Source of the DNA: Marisa cornuarietis
Taxonomy: Eukaryota; Mollusca; Gastropoda; Architaenioglossa; Ampullariidae
Assembly (NCBI GenBank): GCA_004794655.1
Contig: SMMW01000614.1
Location: 6,188,501-6,252,500 of the forward strand
Reading direction: 5' to 3'
Length of the DNA: 64,000 bases
Under the pieces are notes generated by a model. That model saw nothing but the letters and a program-made list of their open reading frames with translations, was not told where the DNA came from and did not search any database. The position numbers and the translations under genes are program-made. This document shows, piece after piece, positions 37,726-47,839 of the stretch (position 1 is the stretch's first letter; each line of letters opens with the position of its first letter).

Positions 37726-38296
37726 TCAACCAAAGAAATAAAATATTCCCCATGGTGATCCGAGCTCCATTTCCACAATGGACATAATTTCTTAGACCAT
37801 TTTGTGTTTTATTTTAAATTTTAATCATTTTTGGTTCTGGTTTTTAGGGATGTAGGAGTGTTTAAAGTATGCATAGAACTGCTGATGGTTCAGTGGCCAG
37901 GTGCAAAGTCATGGTAATCCAGATGCATTATATTAGAAAATAAATTAGAAAATTGCTACGATTAGCCTCCAGCTTGTGAACTGGCTCCAGGATTTCTGCA
38001 TGGAGTATATGATTAAAGAGAATAAAGGCAATGATCTTAAGATATTTTCACTTTTCCAAGATGCATGCATGTCACATGGTGTGAAATTAACACTTTTGGG
38101 GTTTATAACAAGATAACAAATGAGAGCAAAAACATTACTAGAAATAGAGACATACCTTAAGTTCATTATGTCTTAGACTATTTTGTAAACACATTTTGCT
38201 GTCCATTGCCATGACATGGTGATTGTGGCTATATTTATTCATTGGATGAAATTGCTTTGATTCACATAAATGTGTAGTATATATGGCTTTTACTGT

Positions 38297-38302
38297 CAGC
38301 AG
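38297..38302 (+). promoter_or_regulatory. Tandem NAGNAG 3' splice site (CAGCAG)
   Basis: Two CAG trinucleotides abut at the acceptor of visible exon 6. Use of the first adds one Gln and use of the second omits it; the phase is unaffected. Such tandem acceptors are commonly used alternatively. Confidence 0.7.
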
Positions 38303-38429
38303 CGAAATGAAGGTGAAGAGGAGGCTGTGGATGTGGAGGGCGATGTAGAGGGAGAGCAGTACGAGGAATATACATGGGCAGGACAGACTCGTATTCGGGC
38401 GACAACTCTTCTTGAGGGGGGATTTGCAG
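38300..38429 (+). CDS. RNF220: RNF220 visible exon 6: acidic region and 'RIRATTLLEGGF' block
   Basis: The acceptor is a tandem CAGCAG: the exon can begin at 38300 or 38303, both in frame, differing by one Gln. The exon encodes an acidic stretch rich in Glu and Asp ('EGEEEAVDVEGDVEG'), then 'YEEYTWAGQTRIRATTLLEGG', which is nearly the vertebrate 'FEEYEWCGQKRIRATTLLEGG'. It ends ttgcag|gtattt with one base of the next codon. This block is among the most conserved parts of the family outside the RING and is a likely partner-binding surface. Confidence 0.94.
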
Positions 38430-38883
38430 GTATTTTCTCTCACTCTCTCATGTCATGCATTTTATTTTATTGCTGTTGTTTCTGAAATGGGTTAAAATAA
38501 AAACATGATTTTAGAAGTTTATAATTTGGGTCGTGGGTTTCTTAGGGGCTGGGAAACTGATCAAGATTTGTGATTTCTCATGGAAATTATTTTGGGTACA
38601 CAAATTTTATTGTTAGGATATTGTTTTCTGTTTTTATTGTTATCTTTAAAATAGAATGACATTATAGACTTATTGAGCATTGATGTTTTATTCTTCCTGG
38701 TAATTTCTGGAGCTGCATTTCCAAAATGATTTAAAAATTCTTTAAGCGTTTGGATTTCTGGCTGTACATACAGTGTATTCCCACGAAGAAACAAAATTAA
38801 AAGGTTAAAAATGCATTTGTACTAATTTTTTTAAATCTTGCAAATCACAGCTCTTTCTTTACTTGAGACAATTATTAAGAAGA

Positions 38884-38949
<66 letters not shown>

Positions 38950-38972
38950 TTGCTTCCTGGAATGTGCAACAG
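38430..38972 (+). other. RNF220 intron (0.54 kb)
   Basis: AT-rich sequence ends in the (GT)31 tract and a short pyrimidine stretch. Nothing else is seen. Confidence 0.8.
38886..38947 (+). repeat. (GT)31 tract next to a 3' splice site
   Basis: An uninterrupted GT/TG dinucleotide run of about 62 bp ends 25 nt before the acceptor AG of visible exon 7. A short CCTTGCTTCCTGG pyrimidine stretch lies between. In the transcript this is a UG-repeat, the known binding sequence of TDP-43/CELF-type RNA-binding proteins. Confidence 0.95.
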
Positions 38973-39063
38973 CATCTGGTTTTCAAACAAGCAAGAAAGT
39001 TTCAGAAGATGATGGAGATCTGAATGTGGATGGTGATGACTCAGAAGAGTATGGGAAACCTCA
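38973..39063 (+). CDS. RNF220: RNF220 visible exon 7: 'DVDGDD' block (91 nt)
   Basis: Acceptor gtgcaacag|catctgg, donor cctca|gtatcc. It encodes 'ASGFQTSKKVSEDD' followed by 'GDLNVDGDDSEEYGKP', matching the vertebrate 'SGF...DADLDVDGDDTLEYGKPQ'. The last codon (CA+A, Gln) is completed by the next exon. The donor gtatcc is weak at +3 to +5. A (TG)31 tract ends 25 nt before the acceptor AG and takes the place of an ordinary polypyrimidine tract. Skipping this exon would shift the frame. Confidence 0.92.
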
Positions 39064-39360
39064 GTATCCTTTCCACAAATTAATTGTTATATACTCGCTT
39101 TTATTTTCAACTGTATTTACCTCAAGATAATAGATCTGTCATTATTACCATTGCTTAAACTGCACCATCACATGTTTTAATCATTTAATGTTTCTTGACC
39201 AAATGTTAAAGAAAGCCATTGATATGAATCTTTCTTTACCATCACAAATGATGAAGCATAACAAGAAACCACATTAGGAAAAAATTACATCATATGAAGC
39301 CATACCACTTTTAATAATGCTTAAACCTTCTCAGGTGTCATTGTCCTTAACACTTTGAAG
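39064..39360 (+). other. RNF220 short intron
   Basis: A 297-bp AT-rich intron with a weak GTATCC donor and a pyrimidine-poor acceptor. No internal feature is recognised. Confidence 0.8.
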
Positions 39361-39447
39361 ATTTTCTGAAAATGATTTGATGCCTGTGAGCTCCGATGAG
39401 CCAGCAGAAGAACGAGAGCGGCAAGCACTTAGAGGAGCTCTGCTGGG
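39361..39447 (+). CDS. RNF220: RNF220 visible exon 8: 'FSENDLMP...RQALRGALLG'
   Basis: Acceptor cactttgaag|atttt, donor ctgggg read as gg|gtgagt. One base completes Gln, 28 codons follow, and two bases remain. The peptide 'FSENDLMPVSS' aligns with vertebrate 'YTEADVIPCTG', and 'EERERQALRGALLG' with 'AKEREALRGAVLN'. The acceptor is preceded by little pyrimidine, but the phase and the protein match at both ends make the boundary secure. Confidence 0.9.
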
Positions 39448-39761
39448 GTGAGTTCTGACTCTTTGCTTTATATCAGTAGCTACTGACATTGACATAACAA
39501 AATATTTTTTCAGTGCAGCATCATTTTGGTTTTAAATCTTCCAATGACAAGTAGTATTACTGATATCGTATAACATGGAATGGTTTGATGAGCCAGATAT
39601 CTGTTAATTGTGCCTTAAAGTACCTGCGTTTGTTTGCCTTAAATTTTGGAGAAGGCTTTATAAGTCACACTTTGAAAAAATGTGCTATTTTATTGAGCTA
39701 TTCATGAACCATCTATAACAGTAAGTAATGTACATATAGCCGACCTCTGTGTCATTCACAG
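39448..39761 (+). other. RNF220 short intron
   Basis: A 314-bp AT-rich intron with a GTGAGT donor and a TTCACAG acceptor. No internal feature is recognised. Confidence 0.8.
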
Positions 39762-39848
39762 ATTTACCAACAGAACTGGACGTGGTGATTCATCTCAAAG
39801 CACTTCTGGTCCTGTCAATTGTGATACATCTGATGATCTTGGTGCCAG
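39762..39848 (+). CDS. RNF220: RNF220 visible exon 9: variable Ser/Thr-rich linker
   Basis: Acceptor gtcattcacag|attta, donor gccag|gtgagt. In the only phase that fits both neighbours the exon encodes 'FTNRTGRGDSSQSTSG' then 'PVNCDTSDDLGA'. Vertebrates have a longer, poorly conserved Ser-rich linker here ('STSNGESSKQ...'). The assignment therefore rests on splice sites, phase and position rather than strong similarity. A different frame is open through this stretch but breaks the phase on both sides. Confidence 0.83.
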
Positions 39849-40202
39849 GTGAGTGTCTGGGCACAGTCTTAAAATCAATGTCCTTATGTTTGTTTGCAAT
39901 CATCTCTTTTGGTAATATTCTGGTTTTGCATAATTTTCATTTAGCGATGATTGTCTACCCCCCCCCCCTTTTTCACATTTGTGTTGAATTTGTTGTGACT
40001 TTAGCCTTTAGCAAACATTTTCTCTGGAACCAGGGCTCAAAACCACTTCAAAAGGTGTTCTCCGATAAAATTATTCTAATATGAATTTCTGCAGTGAATG
40101 TCAGCATTCAAATCTGTGAAACTGTTGACAGTGTCAGGATAATTTTCAGTACTGTTTTCATTGCCACTGTTTAATTATTCACATTTTGTTGGGGGGTTTT
40201 AG
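39849..40202 (+). other. RNF220 short intron
   Basis: A 354-bp intron with a GTGAGT donor, a C10 run at about 39958-39968 and a TTTTAG acceptor. No internal feature is recognised. Confidence 0.8.
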
Positions 40203-40311
40203 TGACTCGGTTACGACCAGCACCCCTGAAGCACTGGTTATGGCGCTGAAAACGAGATTGAAGGAACTGGAGAACTGCAGAGAGAATAAGCAAAAATGTT
40301 TGATATGTATG
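40203..40311 (+). CDS. RNF220: RNF220 visible exon 10: coiled-coil-like helix and first RING ligands
   Basis: Acceptor gggggttttag|tgactc, donor tgtatg|gtgagt; 36 codons after one completing base, ending in phase 0. It encodes 'SDSVTTSTPEALVMALKTRL' then 'KELENCRENKQKCLICM', aligning with vertebrate 'EDSAVTTFEALKARVREL...YKCLICM'. The helical stretch before the RING is a plausible dimer or E2-supporting helix. The CLIC pair gives RING zinc ligands 1 and 2; the other six are in the next exon. The donor lies inside the first unit of a 21-bp minisatellite that continues into the intron. Confidence 0.95.
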
Positions 40312-40464
40312 GTGAGTGGTCCAATATGTACAATGAGTTGTTTGACATGCATGGTGAGGGGTTTGATGTGTATGGTGAGTGGTTTGACATGCATGTGAGT
40401 GGTTTGATGTGTATGGTGAGTGGTTTGACATGCATGTGAGTGGTTTGATATGCATGGTTTAGTG
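40299..40464 (+). repeat. 21-bp minisatellite made from the exon 10 splice-donor junction
   Basis: There are eight units: 40299-40319, 40320-40340, 40341-40361, 40362-40382, 40383-40402, 40403-40423, 40424-40443 and 40444-40464. The core is GATGTGTATGGTGAGTGG. Unit 1 contains the last 13 coding bases of visible exon 10 and its GTGAGT donor; the rest are intronic. Two units are 20 bp, lacking one G of the junction. Most units keep a usable GTGAG(T/G). Confidence 0.93.
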
Positions 40465-40666
40465 ATATGGTAAGAGAGCGTTTCAGCATGTAGCATTCTT
40501 GATATTCTTCTTTTCTCACTTTTTTTGGTCTAACACTTGTCCATCTCTTTAGCCATCTTCATATTTGCTCAATCTTAGCCTCACTTTCATGCGCTGTGCT
40601 CAATTTTATTGTCACAGTCCACTGTCAGTCTACATCGTTTTCTGCAGTAAAGATTGTTTCTTGCAG
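40312..40666 (+). other. Last RNF220 intron, splitting the RING domain
   Basis: This 355-bp intron separates RING ligands 2 and 3. Its first ~150 bp are the splice-donor minisatellite. The rest is pyrimidine-rich with several AGs before the TTGCAG acceptor. Confidence 0.85.
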
Positions 40667-40813
40667 GATCACTACAAGACTCCCTTGACATCAATTCAGT
40701 GCTGGCATGTTCATTGTCAGGAGTGTTGGTTCCGTACACTGGGTGCCAAGAAGTTATGTCCTCAGTGTAACATGATTACGTCTCCTTCTGACCTCCGACG
40801 GATTTTTTTGTAG
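40667..40813 (+). CDS. RNF220: RNF220 terminal exon: RING C3HC4 domain and stop
   Basis: Acceptor gtttcttgcag|gatcac; 48 codons then TAG at 40811-40813. It starts 'DHYKTPLTSIQCWHVHC' and continues 'QECWFRTLGAKKLCPQCN', ending 'SPSDLRRIFL'. With the preceding exon the RING pattern is C-x2-C-x12-C-x-H-x2-C-x2-C-x10-C-x2-C, with all eight ligands present. Vertebrates read 'MPLTSIQCWHVHCEECW' and end 'DLRRIYL', so identity is very high. The domain recruits the E2 enzyme, and nothing suggests loss of activity. Confidence 0.97.
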   Translation, partial: DHYKTPLTSIQCWHVHCQECWFRTLGAKKLCPQCNMITSPSDLRRIFL

Positions 40814-41170
40814 GGTGGATTGGTCCTTTTCCATTTCTTTTGTCCCCATTGCATACCAGATCGCCTTATTTTTCAAGAACTGTGAGGAGGTGTAAACAGC
40901 ATCTTGTTGAGATGGCAGAAATTGGTAACAAAATGACAGCTATGATGTTTTTATTCCGAGGATGCATCATGATCGTTCACATAAGTTTCTGCGGCATTTT
41001 ACTTGATACTGTACATTCTGTAAATGCGCTCAAGGTTTATTGCTGCTGATGCATAATGGAACCACTCAAGTGAACAATGCTTCCATCATTTTGCAGCAGC
41101 CTGCTTTACCACATTTAAGTTCTAAGTTGTCAAAAGCATCTTCTGTGTGTTTTAAATATTTGAGTTTTGA

Positions 41171-41176
41171 AATAAA
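41171..41176 (+). promoter_or_regulatory. Candidate poly(A) signal AATAAA
   Basis: This AATAAA lies about 360 bp after the RNF220 stop, within gaaataaagatgtaaaat. The downstream sequence is A-rich with little GT, so it is a weaker candidate than the next hexamer. Confidence 0.45.
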
Positions 41177-41273
41177 GATGTAAAATATGTAAAAAAAATA
41201 ATTGGGATGGGAGGAGTAAGAGAGTATGTCTGCATTCATGAGTACGTCCATGCACAGATGATAAATGTCCCAA

Positions 41274-41279
41274 AATAAA
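41274..41279 (+). promoter_or_regulatory. Best candidate poly(A) signal for RNF220
   Basis: AATAAA is followed about 25 nt later by the GT-rich stretch tttgtgtgtgc, which suits a cleavage downstream element. Other hexamers occur at 41407, 42414 and 42499. Confidence 0.55.
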
Positions 41280-43849
41280 ATGTGGGAGATAGTCTCTAAA
41301 TCTTTGTGTGTGCATCATCACAGGTGCTTTTAGCTTGTTTAAGTTTGCAGCAAAAGGTTGCTTTTGTTGAAAGACTGCTGTTTCTATGTGTGAGGATAAC
41401 AATGAAAATAAAGCATAAGGAATGGTAAATAAAATACAGTTTTCTCTTTTTTTAACATTTGTTTTAGTAACTATCACTGTCTGCATTCTGCATTATGATT
41501 ACAGTTGTGAAAGAGGTACACATTTCTATTTTAAATCAGGAAAAATTCTTTAAAGAAGTCCTAGCTCAAGAGATATTTTGAATGTGTTGAAGTAAACATA
41601 TTTTGTTCTCAGTTTCTTTTTAAATATGAGAGAATAGAATGATTCTGGTATTCAGTGATGATTTATACACTTAGTTAAATGACTACAAAGTTGTTGTGCA
41701 TCCTTTCTTTACAGACATTCATAGCATATTTATTTAAGTGAGAGATTTACAGATTGTTAAAATCCTAGGAATTACCCAAACATATAAAGAAGTAAAGTCT
41801 GTTTTTAATCTAAGTTTTTTTGTCATTGTAAGAGTATCGGACAGTGGCAGAAGACTACAAATGTTCAATTACTTTTTTGTGTGTGCTTCCTCTAGTACCT
41901 CCCCAGTCGAAATAAATGGAAGAATTATTAGTATATTGTCCCTGCACTTAAAAGAGTAATAACAGCTTGTTAATTTTACTGTCTTTAGGAATTTTTTTAG
42001 AACTACTGATCTTGAAAAAAAACTGGTGTCCAAAGTAAAATCAGTTAAATATGCATTGCAGCCAAATTTTATTGTGATTGCAAAGCATCCTGTCTTGCTG
42101 TTTATGTCTTGTGCTGAATTTTTTTCTGAACTGGAACATGTGACACTTATCCTGGTAGCTGGAGGACATAAAAACCAAAGTCTCGGGTAACAGCAGCTGG
42201 ATTAGGGTGCAAACTGATTGTGTACATAGATAATGAAAAATTATGGAGAGTGCCTGGACTCATGAGTGTAGTCTTTATTGTTGTTTAGGTACTCTGCTGT
42301 AGGATGTTGAGCAGTTTAGTAAACTCTTCTACTTCCCATCCTCTTCCCATCCCAGTGTTGCAGACACTCTGTGTGGGAATATATATTTTCTTTATATTTC
42401 TGATGTTTTTAGCAATAAATGTGATATTTTAGTGAGTTTAGGGAACCCAAGAAGTGAGTTCATGTGTGTGACATACTTTGTTTAGCTTGTGAAATATGAA
42501 TAAATTTCACGACTGAGCTACATGTGATTGTTTAGTTTTTGGGAAATTCAATGTTGCAAGTATTTTCATTTTACTTTATGCTATAATCATACCTTTCTAC
42601 AAATATCAGCTCAGAGTATCAAGTGATGCAGTCAACACTATTATTTAGTTATAATTTCTTTCTTTTAACTTTCTGAAAAACTCATTTGTATGATATGGAG
42701 CAGCTGGTAAACCAGTGAGCAAGAGTGAGTTCGCCGAAACGGAGGTAGGAGTCAACGTGACAGTCATGTAGTCTAAGGGAGACAACAAGTGTTGCTGCCG
42801 CTTTGGAGTTGCTTTCCTTGAAATGGCCTCTTCGGCCCCCCCCCTCCCCCGTCTTCAGCAGCTTGACCAACACATTTTTCCTAGATCAGAAGGGAATCAA
42901 GAGAATTAAAATTTAAATAAATATGTAGTCAACTTTGAAAACTTGTTTTGTGAGTCTGCAAATGTTGAAACAAAATCTCAATTTTTTTTTTAAATTTACA
43001 AATTGGAGGTTTAGGAACTGGTTCTAGAAATTAGAACTCGCTTTCAAAAGAGAAAGCATGGATAATACATCATATATAGACATTTACAATTAACACGTAA
43101 AATGTGTTGCTGTGCATACACTGATTAATGAATAAAAAATCCAAATATACACATGGAGAAACTTAATTGTAAAGGATTTATTTATAGGGATATAGAGATT
43201 TTTATTTATACATTGTATTAATTTTTTAAAACAATTTTAGGATTTGTTAAACTAATTTAGAGCAAGGAATAATTTTAAAAAATGATCGTGGTAAATAAAA
43301 AAAGTTTAGTCAATACATGTACGTATGACTAGTCGCTTAAGGGAAGTAATTCCAGCTCAATGGCTTAACCTTGAGGGTTGATTGGAGCTACTTCCCCTAG
43401 TACGTGAACCGGGGCATTGATCCAATATGCAATAAATTGTAAATTTCAGGACTGAATTCTTCTTTATCGCGATAGACATCTTGTTTTCCAGTAGTTAAAT
43501 AAATACACGACAGATTTCTTTTTTTTTTCCTTATTTTGTCAGACTTTGTTTTTGCTCATCTTGCTTTAACCCTCTACTCTGTGTGTCTGGTGGATTATGG
43601 TTTCACGTTCCTTTTTATTTATTCTTTTGTTTTTCACTAGCTCGGCTGGACATTGATTTCGTTGCTGACAGCGAAAAAACACTAGTGACACGCAGCTTTC
43701 TATCTACCTTTCGTGTGTCTCATGTGCAAGTGCACCTGTTCTACTAAACGCATTCATGGCTGTCAATTCTCATGGCAGAGGTATGTCAAGTATGGGTTGC
43801 GAGCACACTATTTTACTATTTTTACTCTGATCTTTTGTCGACACGACAG

Positions 43850-44395
43850 TCGCAGAAAGCAGACTACTCAATGGTTTGCATCCATCCATTTTGTCCTTCC
43901 TTCTGGGCCTGCAGTATCCCATGAAAGCTGATGATCCACAGATGCTGCCGCCATGGCCTGCTTCTCAGCTTCAGCACACTGCAAACAATAGAATCTGTGG
44001 CAGATGTGGACAAACTGAAAATGAACGACGACAAAACTAATGTCACTCCAAAAGCCTCTGACATTAAACTGAAATGTGTTCCCGCCTTACAGTTTGACTT
44101 TTTCTAGGGTAGATACCTTTCTCAAACCGAAACTGTGCTACCGTTGTCTTCATGGCCTTGCCCTGGCACACCTGTCTGAGCTACTGACGCCTTACCACAC
44201 GAGTCGGTCTCATTGGTCTGTTTCTCACCTCTCTGTTGCCACACATCAGAAGAGAGAAATTTGGCAGATGCTCATCCGGCTCCTCTGGGCCTGAATTCTT
44301 AAATTTAGAGTTTTTTATAGTTTAGAATTCTCTGCCCCTTCTCTTCGAACTCTGTCTATAGGGAAATACGCTCTACAAATTATTATTATTATTGC
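43850..44395 (+). mobile_element. Decayed LINE reverse-transcriptase fragment
   Basis: Across broken frames the + strand shows a 'KADDPQM' remnant of the RT F/YADD active-site block, then 'DKLKMNDDKTNV' (thumb region) and 'LCYRCLHGLALAHLSELLTP', all characteristic of LINE RTs in the usual order. Frameshifts and stops show it is dead. The tail ends in (att)n. Confidence 0.7.
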
Positions 44396-45224
44396 TGATG
44401 CTACTACTACTACTCGTCCCTACACCTACTTTGACTTGCAAAACTTTCGTCGGAACGACCCGGCCCAGGTAATTAAACGTTCAATGACAGACCTAGAAAG
44501 TACTCAAAATATATTTTTATTATTCAGACTTCTCAGTCATACTGTTACATGAAGTAGAGATTATAATTAACAATGGCTCAACACGTAACTATAATCATAC
44601 AAACATTTATAAAAGGTTTCAAATCGAATCAGCCGAGTGAAAAGAATTTAAGTTCCTGAAAAACTGCGGTGACAGTGTTCCCATAGCAGCAACAATTGTA
44701 AGTAGTAAGCATAAAACATACATACATAGTAGTAGTACTAAATGCAGTAAAAGCAGCTGTAGTAAGTATTATTTGCTGCAGTTATAGCAAATGTAGCTGC
44801 CGTACTAGCAAGCAGAGTACTCCACTCATGAACACGCTCAGTGAATGTATTATAACCAGTGCCAGTGACCTGCGTAACAGAAAGATGAGAATAAAAACGA
44901 CAATAAGAACTTTAAAAAGGATCATTAATAGTCACACAGCAATACGTAACAATATGCAAACAATATTTAGTTACTAAAAGCTACAATGTGACTAGAAAGT
45001 ACTGAAATAACACAGAAAGGAAGATTTCCATGTTGTGAAAGAAGAAAGCTGATTCATCAATAATACGTATATTTATCAGCGATGTGTATTCATTAGTGAT
45101 GAGTATTCAGTGATACGTATTCAGGGGCTCCCTTACACACGATATTTACGACAAACTATGAGCAGTGGTGCATGGACGATATTGATAATAATATAAAAAT
45201 CACAATTTCAGGACTCACTAACTA

Positions 45225-45300
45225 TAATAATAAAGTACATATTTATAGCGCATTTCCTTCCTTATCAGCAGACGCAGAGTGATTTACAAGAGAGAAGCTT
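45225..45300 (-). mobile_element. LINE/SINE 3'-end fragment
   Basis: On the minus strand 'gatttacaag'-type sequence leads into 'gcgctataaatatgtacttt' and (att)n, a common retroposon terminus. Only the end is recognisable. Confidence 0.35.
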
Positions 45301-45699
45301 ATACACCAAGACAGACACACAATGCACATAACACATATACGGACACAGTCCAATACATGTCAGCAAACAAACGGAGAGGGACACATCAAAAGACATAAAC
45401 AAGACATTTTAAAAAATCGCACACAAAGCATGTCTGAGAAGCGTGGGTTCTCGGGTGTATAATAAGAATACAATAATTATAAAAATAATAATCTCTACTG
45501 CTTGAAATCGACGCGCAAAGGGATGCTCACCCATAAGCGCCGCGGGTAAAGGTGGCGTCTGGCGCAGGTTTAGCTCGATGATCGAGTGTTGAGTAAGTGG
45601 CTGAGCACCGAAACAGAAATCTCTCGAAAATATTGGTCGAGGACTGATATGTTCTAACACGGAGTAGTTTGAATGCAGAGGTACTACTGTACTCTTTCT

Positions 45700-46390
45700 G
45701 GCTGGCTGGCTGGCTGGCTGGCTGGCGTTACACTTCCACTATGTGGGACTCTGCTATGAGGCCTCTTGTAAGCGTTCAAAAGAGAACTATTAAATCGGTG
45801 CTACTTAAACCAAAACCACACCCTCATAATACCTCGTCGTTAGGGGTCCTGCCATTAGCAAGCAGACTAAGGTATAGCAAAAGTAAGCTTGTATATAAAA
45901 TACTAAGAGGCTAAATGTTCCCTAGACTTTTTAACACTATTTTCTACCAAAATTATAAAAGGGTCATTCAGACTCAATGCTCCCAAATCTAGACTGGACT
46001 TCAAGACGAGCCTGAAATACTCAGGTCGCGTTCTATGGAACAGCCTTCCTTCACACCTCCCACAAACGGAATCTTGTCTATACCCGTTCAAAGCAGGACT
46101 TCACAACACCTATATCAAAACCTTTACCTATACACCCAGACATTCCATCCAAGGTAAGCCCCCATACCTAACAATGAAAAAATGTACATGAGCCATATGT
46201 TTCTTATTCACTAGTCAAAAATTCCTGTCAAATTAGACAACAACCCCGATCTTTGTAATATACTAATTTTACCTCTTTAATGCTTTTGTTTTAGAGTTAA
46301 GTGGTGTTTTAGTTTCCTTACCTTAGATCGAGGGTTAGATGTAAAAAGGCATAACTTTGATTATTCTGTTACCCTCGTAAATACAGATGT
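45700..46390 (+). mobile_element. Decayed LINE C-terminal fragment, family A copy 1
   Basis: 'TSTMWDSAMRPLVSVQKR' and 'TIKSVLLK', then 'PLASRLRYSKSKLVYKILRG', match the post-RT region of LINE polyproteins. The 3' UTR has 'agggttagatgtaaaaaggc' and 'ctgttaccctcgtaaata', recurring in copy 2. It is preceded by a (GGCT)n run at 45698. Confidence 0.7.
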
Positions 46391-46408
46391 CATTTGTCTC
46401 TCTCGTTT

Positions 46409-46443
<35 letters not shown>

Positions 46444-47839
46444 ACACATGGACACACAAACACTTTCTATCTCTCGGAGCCAGACACACGACACAGATGG
46501 CGCCACCTAGATAATACATAACGGGAGATTTTTTCTCCTTAATTACAGTCATGAGTCGTTTAACGATCAAAACACGTTCTAACACATCGTTAGGCAATCT
46601 CGGTCCTTGTGCGAACATCATAGAATGTTTGTGTGTATATTTTGTCACAAAGTGTACATGAATAGGCTTTATCTTAGAGTGTACATGAATAGGCTTTGTC
46701 ATTGACCAAAACATTCTGCGACTTACGACTGTAAACAAATATCCAGATAAAACACCATGTCAGGACTGCGCATTTGTCTGATCCCAGAGTGCAGAGTAGA
46801 GAAGAAGGCATGGGGAAACCAATGAATGAACCGCAAAAGGTAGAACGAAAACTGAGAACACATGTGTAGTTCTTCGAGAACGTGGAGCAGACGAACCAGT
46901 GATCACGTGATGTGTCGGCCACAGATGACGTCAGTCATCGGATTTCATGGTGCTTCAGGCATTTCTGATGACTTGGCACCGGTGTATAATCGACTTTCAG
47001 ATACACCGATTATTCCACAAGTGCCAAATAATTGAACAGCCAGCAGTCGTGTGTCCCCCGTCGCCAGACCTCCTGACACTGACGTACTGCAGCGTCGTCT
47101 GGACTTTGTCCTCTTTATGTACCAGCTCGCGACTCTTCCATGTTACCCGCCATCTGTGGAGTGAACTGCTGTTTGTTTCCGTCACAATTCTCTACAGAAG
47201 TGTGACCCACAGTGGAGGACGGATTACAGATCCGACCACTTTGTAACCAGCGAGGAAGAATTCCCAGGTTAAATAATGTAACCAGTGCAAAGATGTTCCC
47301 CAGTCAGATGACCTAAGAATGACGTCAACAGCTACAGCCATCTTGATAAAATCTGACATCAAACTGCCAGTATTTGATAAAACATCACTTTACACTGTGC
47401 ACAAATCAATTAAGTATTCCCAAACGAGTCTAAAAAGTGTTCTTATTTTACAAATCTTTCCAGGAATATATTTCCTAATGCAGCTGAAATCATTTTTTAA
47501 CCCTTAATGTATGAATCTCCTGCATTTTTTTTGCTGTATATATTCCGTCAAAAACAAAATACAGAGATTTATCAGAAGCGAACAGAAATTGTCCTAAGCA
47601 GAAGTAAATGAAAAAAGGGGTGATGCAGAAAATATTGTTTTTTACTCCAAAAGGTAATCGAAAGCTCATCGCCTCTCACAGCGGGGACAATTCGCGCGTC
47701 GCATGGCAGGGGTGATAACCAAGCAAACGTATTGTGCAGAGTTGTCGGCTCGATCAGCATGACACGCGTGGGGCGCGACGAGGGTGTTCGCAGTGGTGCT
47801 GCAGGTACAGGTATTGAGCGATTACAACTACCCGGACAA

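Larger units (their letters stand above)
37255..38299 (+). other. RNF220 intron (1.0 kb)
   Basis: It carries two tandem copies of a ~57-bp unit (37398-37511), each with 'agttctagccacagg' and 'ggagtaa'. A minus-strand SINE (37520-37725) follows. The rest is AT-rich. Confidence 0.75.
19095..41300 (+). other. RNF220: RNF220-like E3 ubiquitin ligase gene, 3' portion (5' end outside window)
   Basis: Eleven exons joined in phase encode about 355 residues, equivalent to roughly the last 60 percent of the vertebrate protein. Vertebrate RNF220 acts in nucleus and cytoplasm, ubiquitinating Sin3B and Gli factors and stabilising beta-catenin with USP7. The order seen here is a CPVC zinc segment, a basic/Ser linker, a C2HC finger (C-x2-C-x13-H-x3-C), an acidic stretch followed by the conserved 'IRATTLLEGGF' block, then 'DVDGDD.EYGKPQ'-like and 'ERERQALRGALL' blocks, and a C-terminal C3HC4 RING ending in 'DLRRIFL'. 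These match the vertebrate protein in order. The first visible exon starts at codon position 2, so at least one upstream exon exists; none is recognisable in 1-19094. Introns are 10.9 kb, 3.0 kb, 1.1 kb, 2.8 kb, 1.0 kb, 0.5 kb and then four of about 0.3 kb. The family call is near certain; the 3' UTR end is approximate. Confidence 0.93.
40814..42504 (+). other. RNF220 3' UTR (end uncertain)
   Basis: The sequence after the stop is AT-rich and lacks recognisable transposons until about 42.6 kb. Several AATAAA hexamers occur. The most plausible mRNA end is near 41.3 kb, but a longer UTR to about 42.5 kb is possible. No coding potential is seen. Confidence 0.6.

Noticed and set aside
39762..39848. 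GRGDS motif in the linker exon as an integrin-binding site
   Set aside because: RNF220 is an intracellular ligase with no signal peptide; a five-residue motif in a variable linker is expected by chance.
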